A stretch of 9,407 nt of DNA from Methylacidiphilum caldifontis (lineage in GTDB: Bacteria > Verrucomicrobiota > Verrucomicrobiia > Methylacidiphilales > CAMAQI01), in assembly GCA_945860255.1 (NCBI GenBank), contig CAMAQI010000080.1, positions 1 to 9,407 on the forward strand, given 5' to 3'. A model generated the notes under the pieces. That model saw nothing but the letters and a program-made list of their open reading frames with translations, ran no database searches and was not told the DNA's origin. Shown here in pieces: positions 1-6,913 of this stretch. Position 1 is the stretch's first letter, and each line of letters starts with the position of its first letter. Both the position numbers and the translations under genes were made by a program.

Positions 1-1214
1 GCGACGCTATAAACATTGGCGTGCCAATGTCCCCAGAGAGTTAAATCATCACTTTGGAAACAATCGACTCCTAGACCCCAAAACCAAGGGAGAATTCCAA
101 GGGTTAAATTGACGGCAACACTAAAGATCGCAAAAAATTGACTTCGCCCCTCCTTGGGGACGGAGGCCATGACCAATCGTGTGTTGGCGAGGCCATATAA
201 AGGAAAGCTAAGCGACGCAGTGCCTTGTAGTACAACGATCGTGATCAGATGAAGGGGAAGGATTTTGGCGGCAATCAAGCTCCAGATCATAAAATGAGCG
301 ACCCCCATCCAAATTGAAAAAATAAGGGCCGGTTTACTCCCTGTTTTATCGATTACTTTGCTGGCCACAAATTGAACGGTCAGAGAAAAAAAAGCTCCTA
401 GGGCAACGAGTGAAAGAACAAATGAGGAATCTTTTCCAAAATGATCTTTCAGAAGAGGAACCCAAAAAAGTCCCCCCCCTGCGATCGCGATATGAAAAAC
501 AATATTCATGACAATGACTTTTTTAAAGGCGGGATAGGAAAGAAGTTCCTTCCAACGAATCGGTTGATTTTTATTAGAGGATTGAATAATGGGCACATCC
601 GGAATTTTACGGAGAAAGTAAATGCTGACAAATCCGGTGACTGCGGCAAAAAAGAAGATCCCTGCATATCCGATTTTCTCGGGATAAAAATGAAGCCAGG
701 AGGTAATCAAAAGAGTTGTGATTAACCCCGAGATAGAACCGGTCATCTGATCAATTGCCAGAAAGCGACCGCGAACCTTTTCGGGAATGAGTTGAGAGAT
801 CCATGGCATGAAGCCACAGGTGGATATTCCGCGAGAAATATTATATCCGATTAAAAAGAATAGCGCCACCATCATCCGCGTATGATTGTCAATCGATTGG
901 GGAAGAAGAACGCACAAAACAAGGCCCAAAATAAAGGTCGTTCGAATAGCCCAACCATTCAAAGTGAATCGACGATAGCCGGTTTGTTCGACATATCGAG
1001 AGGCGGGGATTTGAAGGATAATTAGGAGTGGTGCTAACGAGGTGATAATTCCTAAGGTCGTCACACTGGCCCCTAAATCTTTAAAAAAAAGAATGATCGG
1101 AACTCCGAGAACACAACCAAAGGAGGCGGTATTAAAGAACTGAAAATAAAATGAGTTCTTTGCCCCGGGAGGAAAACCATTTTCTTTACTGTTTTTAATG
1201 AGAGCCTCGCTCAT
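1..1214 (-). CDS. Major facilitator superfamily (MFS) transporter, C-terminal end outside the window
   Basis: The reading frame starts at the ATG whose complement is at 1212-1214, stays open for about 404 codons and leaves the window without a stop. It is a polytopic inner-membrane protein. The N-terminus (MSEALIKNSKENGFPPG) is polar, and the first helix begins near residue 25. Hydrophobic helices then follow at regular intervals. An MFS-like loop between helices 2 and 3 holds RYVEQTGYRR, resembling the family's conserved D/R-G-R/K-R motif, and a polar central loop (IPDVPIIQSSNKNQP) separates the two six-helix halves. A second loop motif (KVIDKTGSKPAL) opens the C-terminal half. MFS proteins usually have 400-450 residues, so only a few dozen are probably missing. 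The substrate is unknown. The start lies 5 bases after the lysS stop, so the two genes are probably co-transcribed. An in-frame run of eight G (coding strand) occurs at 472-479. Confidence 0.92.
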   Translation of the reverse strand, partial: MSEALIKNSKENGFPPGAKNSFYFQFFNTASFGCVLGVPIILFFKDLGASVTTLGIITSLAPLLIILQIPASRYVEQTGYRRFTLNGWAIRTTFILGLVLCVLLPQSIDNHTRMMVALFFLIGYNISRGISTCGFMPWISQLIPEKVRGRFLAIDQMTGSISGLITTLLITSWLHFYPEKIGYAGIFFFAAVTGFVSIYFLRKIPDVPIIQSSNKNQPIRWKELLSYPAFKKVIVMNIVFHIAIAGGGLFWVPLLKDHFGKDSSFVLSLVALGAFFSLTVQFVASKVIDKTGSKPALIFSIWMGVAHFMIWSLIAAKILPLHLITIVVLQGTASLSFPLYGLANTRLVMASVPKEGRSQFFAIFSVAVNLTLGILPWFWGLGVDCFQSDDLTLWGHWHANVYSV

Positions 1215-1219
1215 GCCGT

Positions 1220-2695
1220 TTATTCTTTGGGTCGCATCAATGGAAAGAGAATGACATCACGGATCGATTCTGCACCGGTGAGGAGCATGACGAGGCGATC
1301 GATTCCGAGGCCAATGCCCCCCGCCGGAGGCATTCCGTGCTCTAGAGCGAGGAGGAAGTCCTCATCGAGTTTTTGAGTCTCTTCCCCCGCCTGATGTTCG
1401 AGTCGTTCTCGTTGGACGATGGGGTCATTTAACTCGCTGTATCCAGGGGCGATTTCTTGACCGTTGATAATGAGTTCAAAAACATCGACGACGCTCGGAT
1501 CTTGAACGTTTTGTTTCGCTAAAGGAACCAGTTCTTTGGGAAGATGGGTCACAAAAAGCGGATTGATTGTTTTGGCTTCGACGAGCTTTTCAAAGATTTG
1601 GTTCGTCACTTCAAAATCCTCCATTGCCGGGGAGATTTCAAGACCGAGTAACTTGGCTTTTTCGCGGCGTTGATCGGCGCTGCAGTCAAACCAATCGGCT
1701 CCTGCCACCTCTTTAATGCAGTCATGATATCTTTTGCGAGGCCAAGGACGGGTCAGATCAATGCGTGCTTCCCCTTTGACCTCCTCTTGATTCCAACTGG
1801 TCTCCATGTCCAGGGGGGCTCCGACTTGCAGAGAGCCGATGACCTTTTGAGCGACGGTTGTAATCAGTTCCTCGACGAGATCGGCCATTTTTTCGAAGTC
1901 GGCATAGGCCCAGTAACATTCCAGCATCGTGAATTCAGGATTGTGTTTTCGTGAGATTCCCTCGTTTCGGAAGTTGCGATTGACTTCAAATACCTTATCA
2001 AAGCCTCCGACGAGAAGTCGTTTGAGGTAGAGTTCAGGGGCAATTCTCATGTAGAGATCGATATTTAGGGCATTGTGATGCGTCACAAAGGGCTGAGCGG
2101 CAGCCCCTCCTGGGATTGATTGCATCATCGGAGTTTCGACCTCCATGAACCCTTTGGTTTCCAAAAAGGAGCGAATCTCTCGAACCACTTGGCTTCTTTG
2201 GGTGAGAGTGCGACGGACTACGGGGTTGCTCATTAAGTCGAGATAGCGTTGTCGATAGCGTTGTTCGACATCGGAGAGTCCATGCCATTTTCCGGGCATT
2301 GGACGGAGCGCTTTACTCAACATTTCAACGTGGGTGACACGAATTGTTTTCTCCCCTGATTTTGAGGTAAAGAGAGTTCCTTCGACACCGATAAAGTCAC
2401 CGAGATCAAATCGTTTAAAATGATCAAATGAGTCAGGAAGAACCTCTTTTTTGGCGTAAATTTGGATTCGACCGGTGGCATCGAGAAGGTGAGCAAAAAG
2501 ACTTTTCCCCATTTCACGGAGAGCGACGAGTCGACCTGCCGCGCGAACCTTCTTTTCCTCGACATAGCCCTCGACGATGGCGGCACTTGTTTCGACATTA
2601 TCAAATGATTTTCCAAAGGGATCAATTCCGAGTTCTTTCCATGTTTGGATTTTATCGCGTCGTAGTTGTAGTAGTTCACTGGTCTCTTCACTCAT
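1220..2695 (-). CDS. lysS: Lysyl-tRNA synthetase, class II
   Basis: This cytoplasmic enzyme charges tRNA-Lys with lysine using ATP. The 491 residues are a full-length match to bacterial LysS (about 500). The N-terminal anticodon-binding OB fold covers about residues 50-128 (VRAAGRLVALREMGKS to the strands around TIRVTHVEML). The catalytic core then shows the class II motifs: motif 1 around 172-192 (SFLETKGFMEVETPMM), motif 2 around 241-259 (NFRNEGISRKHNPEFTMLE, with the ATP-binding arginine) and motif 3 at the C-terminus (GGIGLGIDRLVMLLTG). The sequence ends LFPLMRP plus two residues, typical of the family. The ATG is close to the usual N-terminus; no strong Shine-Dalgarno is visible upstream. 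The gene diverges from lexA across an 85-base spacer and is followed directly by the transporter gene. Assignment is essentially certain. Confidence 0.99.
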   Translation of the reverse strand: MSEETSELLQLRRDKIQTWKELGIDPFGKSFDNVETSAAIVEGYVEEKKVRAAGRLVALREMGKSLFAHLLDATGRIQIYAKKEVLPDSFDHFKRFDLGDFIGVEGTLFTSKSGEKTIRVTHVEMLSKALRPMPGKWHGLSDVEQRYRQRYLDLMSNPVVRRTLTQRSQVVREIRSFLETKGFMEVETPMMQSIPGGAAAQPFVTHHNALNIDLYMRIAPELYLKRLLVGGFDKVFEVNRNFRNEGISRKHNPEFTMLECYWAYADFEKMADLVEELITTVAQKVIGSLQVGAPLDMETSWNQEEVKGEARIDLTRPWPRKRYHDCIKEVAGADWFDCSADQRREKAKLLGLEISPAMEDFEVTNQIFEKLVEAKTINPLFVTHLPKELVPLAKQNVQDPSVVDVFELIINGQEIAPGYSELNDPIVQRERLEHQAGEETQKLDEDFLLALEHGMPPAGGIGLGIDRLVMLLTGAESIRDVILFPLMRPKE

Positions 2696-2740
2696 AGGGT
2701 GAGATCACTAGCTGTAAAATTCACAATGACGATTATTTTC

Positions 2741-2769
2741 TTGACCGTTATTCAAAAGAATAACATTAT
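2741..2769 (+). promoter_or_regulatory. Sigma70-like promoter of lexA
   Basis: A -35 hexamer TTGACC (2741-2746) and a -10 hexamer CATTAT (2764-2769) are separated by exactly 17 bases, the optimal spacing. They match consensus at 5 of 6 and 4 of 6 positions. Transcription would begin near 2776, only a few bases before the first lexA ATG at 2781. The promoter was inferred by eye; the palindrome in its spacer strengthens the case. Confidence 0.6.
2747..2764. promoter_or_regulatory. Candidate LexA operator (perfect palindrome) in the lexA promoter
   Basis: GTTATTC, AAAA, GAATAAC is a perfect inverted repeat with 7-base arms and a 4-base centre. It fills the spacer between the -35 and -10 hexamers and overlaps the first base of the -10, so a bound repressor would block polymerase. 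The core TATTC-N4-GAATA has the geometry of the published Verrucomicrobia LexA motif TGTTC-N4-GAACA, with one symmetric base changed in each half. lexA genes are normally autorepressed. The site lies 52 bases from the divergent lysS start and could also affect that gene. Confidence 0.65.
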
Positions 2770-2780
2770 CCAAATGAATC

Positions 2781-3416
2781 ATGAAAATTATGCGACCTTC
2801 CTCTATTCATCGTCAACAAATGATCTTGGATTTTATTGAAAACTACCAAGAGGGAAACTCTCGGCCTCCAACGGTTCGGGAGATTCAAGCTCACTGTAAG
2901 TTTAAAAGTCCACGTGCCGTTACCTATTTCTTAGAAAAGCTTGAGGCGGCTAAAAAAGTGATTCGTCATACCAAAGCCCGTGGTATTTTCTTGGCAGAAC
3001 CGCCGAAAGCGAAGATCGCCCCTGTGGAGAAACTGATTCAAATTCCGCTTTTTTCAGGAATTCCGGCTGGACTGACGGATCCTCTCGGAGCAGAGCCGGA
3101 TGAAATGTTAGATCTTTCACCGGCCTCTTTAGGGATCCGATCTCCTGCGAAGGCCTTTGCTGTTCGTGTTCGTGGTGAGAGTATGATTGGGGCGGGGATT
3201 CTCTCTGGAGATATCGTTATTTTAGAGCAGAAAGAGGCGAAATCGGGGGATATCGTCGCGGCCTTGATGGATGGAGAGAACACCTTGAAACGCTTGATTA
3301 AAAAAGGATCACGTTATTTTTTAAAAGCGGAAAATCCCCTTTTCCCTGATTTAGAGCCAATCGAGACACTATCGGTACAGGGAGTTCTCGTCGGGGTGAT
3401 ACGTACCTTTGCTTAA
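2781..3416 (+). CDS. lexA: SOS-response repressor LexA
   Basis: LexA is a DNA-binding repressor of DNA-damage genes that cleaves itself when stimulated by RecA filaments. The 211 residues show the family layout. A winged-helix N-terminal domain covers about 1-72, with RPPTVREIQAH and FKSPRAVTYFLEKL forming the helix-turn-helix and TKARGIFL the wing. A linker leads to the latent S24 peptidase domain. The cleavage site is Ala96-Gly97 in SGIPAGL. The nucleophile is Ser134 in RGESMIGAGI and the general-base lysine is Lys170 in NTLKRL, spaced as in E. coli (Ser119, Lys156). All catalytic parts are present, so it should be inducible. The start is ATG 2781 or ATG 2790 in the same frame; neither has a Shine-Dalgarno, and the predicted transcript would be nearly leaderless. 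The gene diverges from lysS and converges on the CHASE2 gene. Confidence 0.98.
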   Translation: MKIMRPSSIHRQQMILDFIENYQEGNSRPPTVREIQAHCKFKSPRAVTYFLEKLEAAKKVIRHTKARGIFLAEPPKAKIAPVEKLIQIPLFSGIPAGLTDPLGAEPDEMLDLSPASLGIRSPAKAFAVRVRGESMIGAGILSGDIVILEQKEAKSGDIVAALMDGENTLKRLIKKGSRYFLKAENPLFPDLEPIETLSVQGVLVGVIRTFA

Positions 3417-3458
3417 GAGGGGTCGGTTCCTTCTTGGAACTAAGAGAATAAATACAAA

Positions 3459-3580
3459 CTCTCTAAGGAATGCTGGAAAGCAGGAATGTTATTTTTTTCA
3501 ACCCCAGATATTGCAATAGAACCAAAAATTCAGCGGTTTTTTTCCTGCTTTCCTTCCTTCCTTCCTTCCTTAGAGACTCT
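3459..3580. repeat. Imperfect long inverted repeat between convergent genes, possible bidirectional terminator
   Basis: The left arm (3459-3486) reads CTCTAAGGAA, TGCT, GGAAAGCAGGAA. The reverse complement of the right arm (3541-3580) reads CTCTAAGGAA, several extra GGAA units, then the same AAAGCAGGAA. The arms pair at both ends and differ in the middle, with about 54 bases of loop between them. The right arm is followed by a T-rich stretch (3579-3592), and the reverse side of the left arm is also followed by T-rich sequence. The element lies between the ends of lexA and the CHASE2 gene, where a two-way terminator would be expected. It could instead be the remnant of a small mobile element; no terminal duplication was found. 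Confidence 0.5.
3552..3571 (+). repeat. Tetranucleotide microsatellite (CCTT)5
   Basis: Five perfect CCTT units lie inside the right arm of the inverted repeat. The left arm has only a single AAGG-type unit at the corresponding position, so the array may have grown by slippage after the repeat formed. It is non-coding. Confidence 0.9.
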
Positions 3581-3606
3581 TTTTTCTTCTTTAAGGGAAA
3601 GGACCC

Positions 3607-5265
3607 TTAATCTTTCATATCTGTGATTTTAGTTTCGGGGATCGAATAGCCCTCTTGCCTTGGCATTGAGGTGAGTCGTTCAATCACAAAAATGAGGAGC
3701 ATGGGGAGGAAGAGGGGGAGGAGGAGTCCTGCGCTCCAAAAGAGGATAATGACCGCATCGAGGTAAAGAATCGTCAGGACAACAAATCCAAGGGTGTGCC
3801 AGTGGTCGGATATGACGGTACAAAAGAAAAGGGCTAAGAGACCGACGCAAATACAGATCATTCCTTGAAAAAAGGGATCGAGCTTTTTAAGAAAATCCTG
3901 GCGATAGAGCATATCTAAAGCCGTCCATTCAAACTCCGCTTTTTCGCTTTCTTCTCGATTGTAAGTACGGGTAATAAATATCGTTTTATTTTGAAGATTA
4001 CTGGTACGTCCCTCAGAAACTCTTTGTGAGGCGATCAATCCATCTTCAAGAAAGGCCGTGAAGGGGGTAGGGGCTAAATCGCTGAATTGACGGCGGGGAT
4101 TCATTCTCATCGATCCGGTGTTATCAATCGGAATTTCAATAATTTCAGAGCCCTTTTGAATTTGAATAAATCGCCCAGGAACCACTTGGAGTGAGGGAGA
4201 CCCGGAACCTACTGGGGCAATTCCTCGAATTGAAATATCTTTGGAAGCAAGATAGGTTACTAAGGTAAAGGTAGGAACGTATACAATTTGTTCAGGGTTT
4301 TGTTGGATCGAAATAGGGATCAGGAGCGGAATTTTTTCTGGATCACTATTGGGGAGATTGAATCCGATCAGTAAAGGGGCGGCAAGAATCTCCTGCGGAG
4401 GAAGTTTCATCTCAATTTTATCTAAGGAAAGAGGGGGCGATTTAAACTTACCGCGGACGCATCCTTCCGGAATTTTGCAGGACTGAACAACGGTTTTCAA
4501 CAGAAGATCACGGGCGGCCGCTTGGGTAATCGGACGTTCAATTCGACCATTCGGAATCAGTTCGACTCCAAGTACCGGAAGAGGGGCCTCCATTCCAAGT
4601 TGCCTTCTTTCTGCCAGTTCCCAAAACTTTTTTTGCAGATCGAGATTACCGCTTTGGATGAGGTCTTGAAGTCGTCGAACCCGTTCAAAAGAGTCCTGAG
4701 GAATCATCGGATGAGGGGATGCCATCGCAATCGTCGGAGATTCGCCTAAACCGACATCTAACGCAATGACGCGCGGCTTGTGATAATCTTTGATCAGGTC
4801 AAGGCTCACGATCCAGTTATTGCGTGTGAGCCAGCCCCCTTGATTCCATTCTGAGGCAAAAACGGAGGTTCCCGGGGTGATTGCCGTTTGGTCGACAACC
4901 ACGGTAATCAGGTTTTCTGCTGGGGAGGGAGTATGAATTCCATTGCGTAGCAGAATCATTTGATCGACAAGCAAGGTATCAATTTTTTGAAAAAAAGAGG
5001 AAAGAATGAGAAGGGCAGAGAGGAGTCCAAAACCTAAGCAGATCAGCGCTCGATAGACAAAATTTTGACGAAGATCGGGAGAATTCCAATTCACAAGAGG
5101 ATCCACAAAAGCGAAAAAAGATTCATTCGTCGAGATTGAAAGTGAAATATCTCTCTTGGAGACAGGCTTTTTATCTTGTGAATCGAATGCTCCTGAGTCA
5201 TTAATTTCTGAAATGTGCAGAAAGATCAATTTTCGCAACTTGATTGGGGTCTTTGGAGTTCTCAT
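3607..5265 (-). CDS. CHASE2-domain membrane protein without an output domain
   Basis: The protein has 552 residues. After a polar N-terminal stretch a membrane helix lies at about 73-92. It is followed by a large extracytoplasmic region with CHASE2 features: DQMILLRNGI, the strand LITVVVDQTAI near 119-129, RNNWIVSLDLI, and the hallmark RVIALDVGLGE near 165-175. A later IEIPIDNTGSMRMNPR resembles the CHASE2 'ip-D-x-x-G' segment. Three closely spaced helices follow (about 467-484, 491-508, 510-528). CHASE2 is a sensor domain usually joined to a kinase, cyclase or GGDEF domain, but here the chain ends about 24 residues after the last helix. The ATG at 5265 has a GGGAGA 12 bases upstream but overlaps the divergent hydrolase start by 53 bases. 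In-frame GTG codons at 5106 and 5094 would give a shorter protein that keeps all helices. The ligand and partner are unknown. Confidence 0.75.
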   Translation of the reverse strand: MRTPKTPIKLRKLIFLHISEINDSGAFDSQDKKPVSKRDISLSISTNESFFAFVDPLVNWNSPDLRQNFVYRALICLGFGLLSALLILSSFFQKIDTLLVDQMILLRNGIHTPSPAENLITVVVDQTAITPGTSVFASEWNQGGWLTRNNWIVSLDLIKDYHKPRVIALDVGLGESPTIAMASPHPMIPQDSFERVRRLQDLIQSGNLDLQKKFWELAERRQLGMEAPLPVLGVELIPNGRIERPITQAAARDLLLKTVVQSCKIPEGCVRGKFKSPPLSLDKIEMKLPPQEILAAPLLIGFNLPNSDPEKIPLLIPISIQQNPEQIVYVPTFTLVTYLASKDISIRGIAPVGSGSPSLQVVPGRFIQIQKGSEIIEIPIDNTGSMRMNPRRQFSDLAPTPFTAFLEDGLIASQRVSEGRTSNLQNKTIFITRTYNREESEKAEFEWTALDMLYRQDFLKKLDPFFQGMICICVGLLALFFCTVISDHWHTLGFVVLTILYLDAVIILFWSAGLLLPLFLPMLLIFVIERLTSMPRQEGYSIPETKITDMKD

Positions 5266-6082
5266 TTGGATTCTGTTTCTCCCTGCTGAGGATTTAAAAT
5301 TCTCTTTTGATCCACAGGCTGAAATCTTAAAAGCCGATTTTTATGTAAAACTTCCCACAGAGAAAGTCAGGGGAGTATTGGTTTTATCTCCCGGAGACAA
5401 CGGGAATGGCGGAGAGTGGATTCAGGAAAAAGAGTGGAGAGATTTTGCGGAGCAAGAGTCGCTTCTCTTATTGGGAGTTCATCTGGTCTCCGATCCCCAT
5501 GAGCTTCAGGCGAATCGAGGCTATTACGAAGCGGAAGGAGTCTCGGGTCGTTATTTATTGCAAGCGATTCAAAAAGGGGGGGGCGAGGGGAAACCGATTT
5601 ATCTCTTTGGGCTTTCAGGCGGAGCTCATTTTGTCAGTCGCTTTGTTGCAAAATACCCAAAATTAGTCGGCGGTTTTTGTGCCTACTCCGCGGGATGGTG
5701 GGAGGAGCCGATTCCAAGGATGCCGCCGGGGGTGATTGCCTGCGGGGAGTACGATGGTGCTCGATATGGAGCGAGCCTGCTTTATTTTCAAAAAGGAAGA
5801 AAGTTAGGAAATCGTTGGTGCTGGGTCAGTTTAACTCAAACCGATCATACCCGACATAACGGTTTAGAATCGTTCGTTCGACATTTTTTTAAAGATCTGT
5901 TAGAGAACCCGAGTAAGGAGTCCACTATCGATTCCCTCACTCCAAAAGAACAATGGAAAGACAACGACACTTATCAAAGCGGAGATTCATCCAATCTCCT
6001 CTGCTCCTGGTTGCCCTCTGCCTCTGTTTCCTTGCTTTGGCAGCGGTTGCACGGGGTCAAATCGTCGAGGAGCAAAAACTAA
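5213..6082 (+). CDS. Secreted alpha/beta-hydrolase-like protein (first of a tandem pair)
   Basis: From ATG 5213 the product has 289 residues. A signal peptide is likely (MCRKINFR, then the hydrophobic IGVFGVLIWILFLP), so it should act outside the cytoplasm. The body resembles an alpha/beta-hydrolase: strand VRGVLVLSPGDNG, a loop rich in glycine, then the nucleophile elbow G-L-S-G-G (Ser135) between IYLF and a helix. A possible acid lies in CGEYDG (Glu179 or Asp181) and a possible catalytic histidine in TDHTRHN (His212 or His215). Esterases and depolymerases share this pattern; the substrate cannot be told. A TTG 57 bases upstream extends the frame but would spoil the signal peptide. The last 43 codons overlap the next gene and look unstructured. 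A weak promoter candidate (TTGTGA 5176, CATTAA 5199) precedes it inside the divergent CHASE2 gene. An in-frame run of eight G lies at 5576-5583. Confidence 0.68.
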   Translation: MCRKINFRNLIGVFGVLIWILFLPAEDLKFSFDPQAEILKADFYVKLPTEKVRGVLVLSPGDNGNGGEWIQEKEWRDFAEQESLLLLGVHLVSDPHELQANRGYYEAEGVSGRYLLQAIQKGGGEGKPIYLFGLSGGAHFVSRFVAKYPKLVGGFCAYSAGWWEEPIPRMPPGVIACGEYDGARYGASLLYFQKGRKLGNRWCWVSLTQTDHTRHNGLESFVRHFFKDLLENPSKESTIDSLTPKEQWKDNDTYQSGDSSNLLCSWLPSASVSLLWQRLHGVKSSRSKN

Positions 6083-6909
6083 AGACCGATGATCCTGCTT
6101 TGCCTGAAATGCATTTCTTTATCAGGCTTCCCCAAGGAGCGAACGGTGAATCACTTCCGGTGAAGCGAGTTTGGATTTTATTTACGTATCTCTCCAAAGC
6201 GGAGGATCTCAGGAAGCTTTTGAACGGCGAGGGAATGGGAAAATGGGTTCTTCCTTTTGCCGATGAGCAACAGCTTGCGATTATCTCAGGAACGACGAAG
6301 ACAGTCTATCGAATCGATAAAAGTGAAGATGAGATGCAAAAGGAGGAGCGAAAGGCGCAGAACGAACGGTTTGAGGGGTTAAGTCGTACGGTCTTTAAAG
6401 CGATTGCTATTTTTTCAATCAAGCAAAAACTTCCCAGAACTCCGTACCTGCTTTCAGGAAGTTCTCGAGGAGGACAGTGGGCGCATCGAATGGGATTAGA
6501 GGCTCCGGAGCGGTTTTTGGCGGTTCATGCCGATATTAACTCTAGTTTTGATGAGCCGACGGAGAAGGGAAAGAGCCCCTTTTGGCTGATCACAACCGGT
6601 GAGTTGGAGTGGGGGTATAAAGCGGCGATTCGATTTTATCAAAAATCTCGGGAGATGGGCTATTCGATCTTTTTTAAGGCCTTGCCAAAGGTCGGACATT
6701 CCGTTGATCCTCGTAATATTCAACTCGGATTTGAGTTTTTCCGCTATGCGATTGCCATGGAGGAGCGGGAGGATCGCTATAACGGTTTTTGGAATCCCCC
6801 CTTTTATGGGGATCTGCTCAATCAATCTGTCATGGAGGATCAAGAGGAGATTCCTGAACGGCTTCGGGTCCCACTCCCCACAGAATCGATTCGGAACTTA
6901 TGGAGGTAA
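5953..6909 (+). CDS. Secreted alpha/beta-hydrolase-like protein (second of a tandem pair)
   Basis: The product has 318 residues and a clear signal peptide: basic MERQRHLSKRR, a hydrophobic core LLLVALCLCFLALAAV, and a likely signal peptidase I site after ARG near residue 35. The mature part begins with the strand EMHFFIRLP, which parallels DFYVKLP of the upstream protein. The nucleophile elbow is G-S-S-R-G (Ser171) in YLLSGSSRGGQW. The acid candidate is Glu217 in TTGELEW and the histidine is His249 in KVGHSVD. The segment around GELEWGYKAAIRFYQKSREMG aligns by eye with GEYDGARYGASLLYFQKGRKLG of its neighbour, so the two are paralogs. The start is fixed by the signal peptide, which makes the 130-base overlap with the upstream gene real unless that gene's end is wrong. 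The gene ends in the Shine-Dalgarno of the next one. Confidence 0.7.
   Translation: MERQRHLSKRRFIQSPLLLVALCLCFLALAAVARGQIVEEQKLKTDDPALPEMHFFIRLPQGANGESLPVKRVWILFTYLSKAEDLRKLLNGEGMGKWVLPFADEQQLAIISGTTKTVYRIDKSEDEMQKEERKAQNERFEGLSRTVFKAIAIFSIKQKLPRTPYLLSGSSRGGQWAHRMGLEAPERFLAVHADINSSFDEPTEKGKSPFWLITTGELEWGYKAAIRFYQKSREMGYSIFFKALPKVGHSVDPRNIQLGFEFFRYAIAMEEREDRYNGFWNPPFYGDLLNQSVMEDQEEIPERLRVPLPTESIRNLWR
6902..6906 (+). promoter_or_regulatory. Strong Shine-Dalgarno site fixing the start of the ligase-like gene
   Basis: GGAGG at 6902-6906 lies in the last codons of the second hydrolase gene, 7 bases before ATG 6914. It is the best ribosome site in the window. It shows that translation begins at 6914 and not further upstream in the same open frame (which continues back to 6599). 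The arrangement implies coupling to the upstream gene. Confidence 0.85.
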
Positions 6910-6913
6910 CCCG

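Noticed and set aside
441..725. 94-residue plus-strand frame opposite the transporter gene
   Set aside because: It lies antisense to a clear MFS coding sequence, and its residues look random and basic with no family pattern.
3426..3440. GTTCC-N5-GGAAC palindrome after lexA as a second LexA box
   Set aside because: The centre is five bases, not four, the half-sites do not match the promoter palindrome, and the site lies downstream of the gene, where no promoter is visible.
6599..6913. Upstream extension of the ligase-like reading frame by 105 codons
   Set aside because: It overlaps the conserved end of the second hydrolase in another frame, is not hydrophobic, and the strong Shine-Dalgarno at 6902 fixes the start at 6914.
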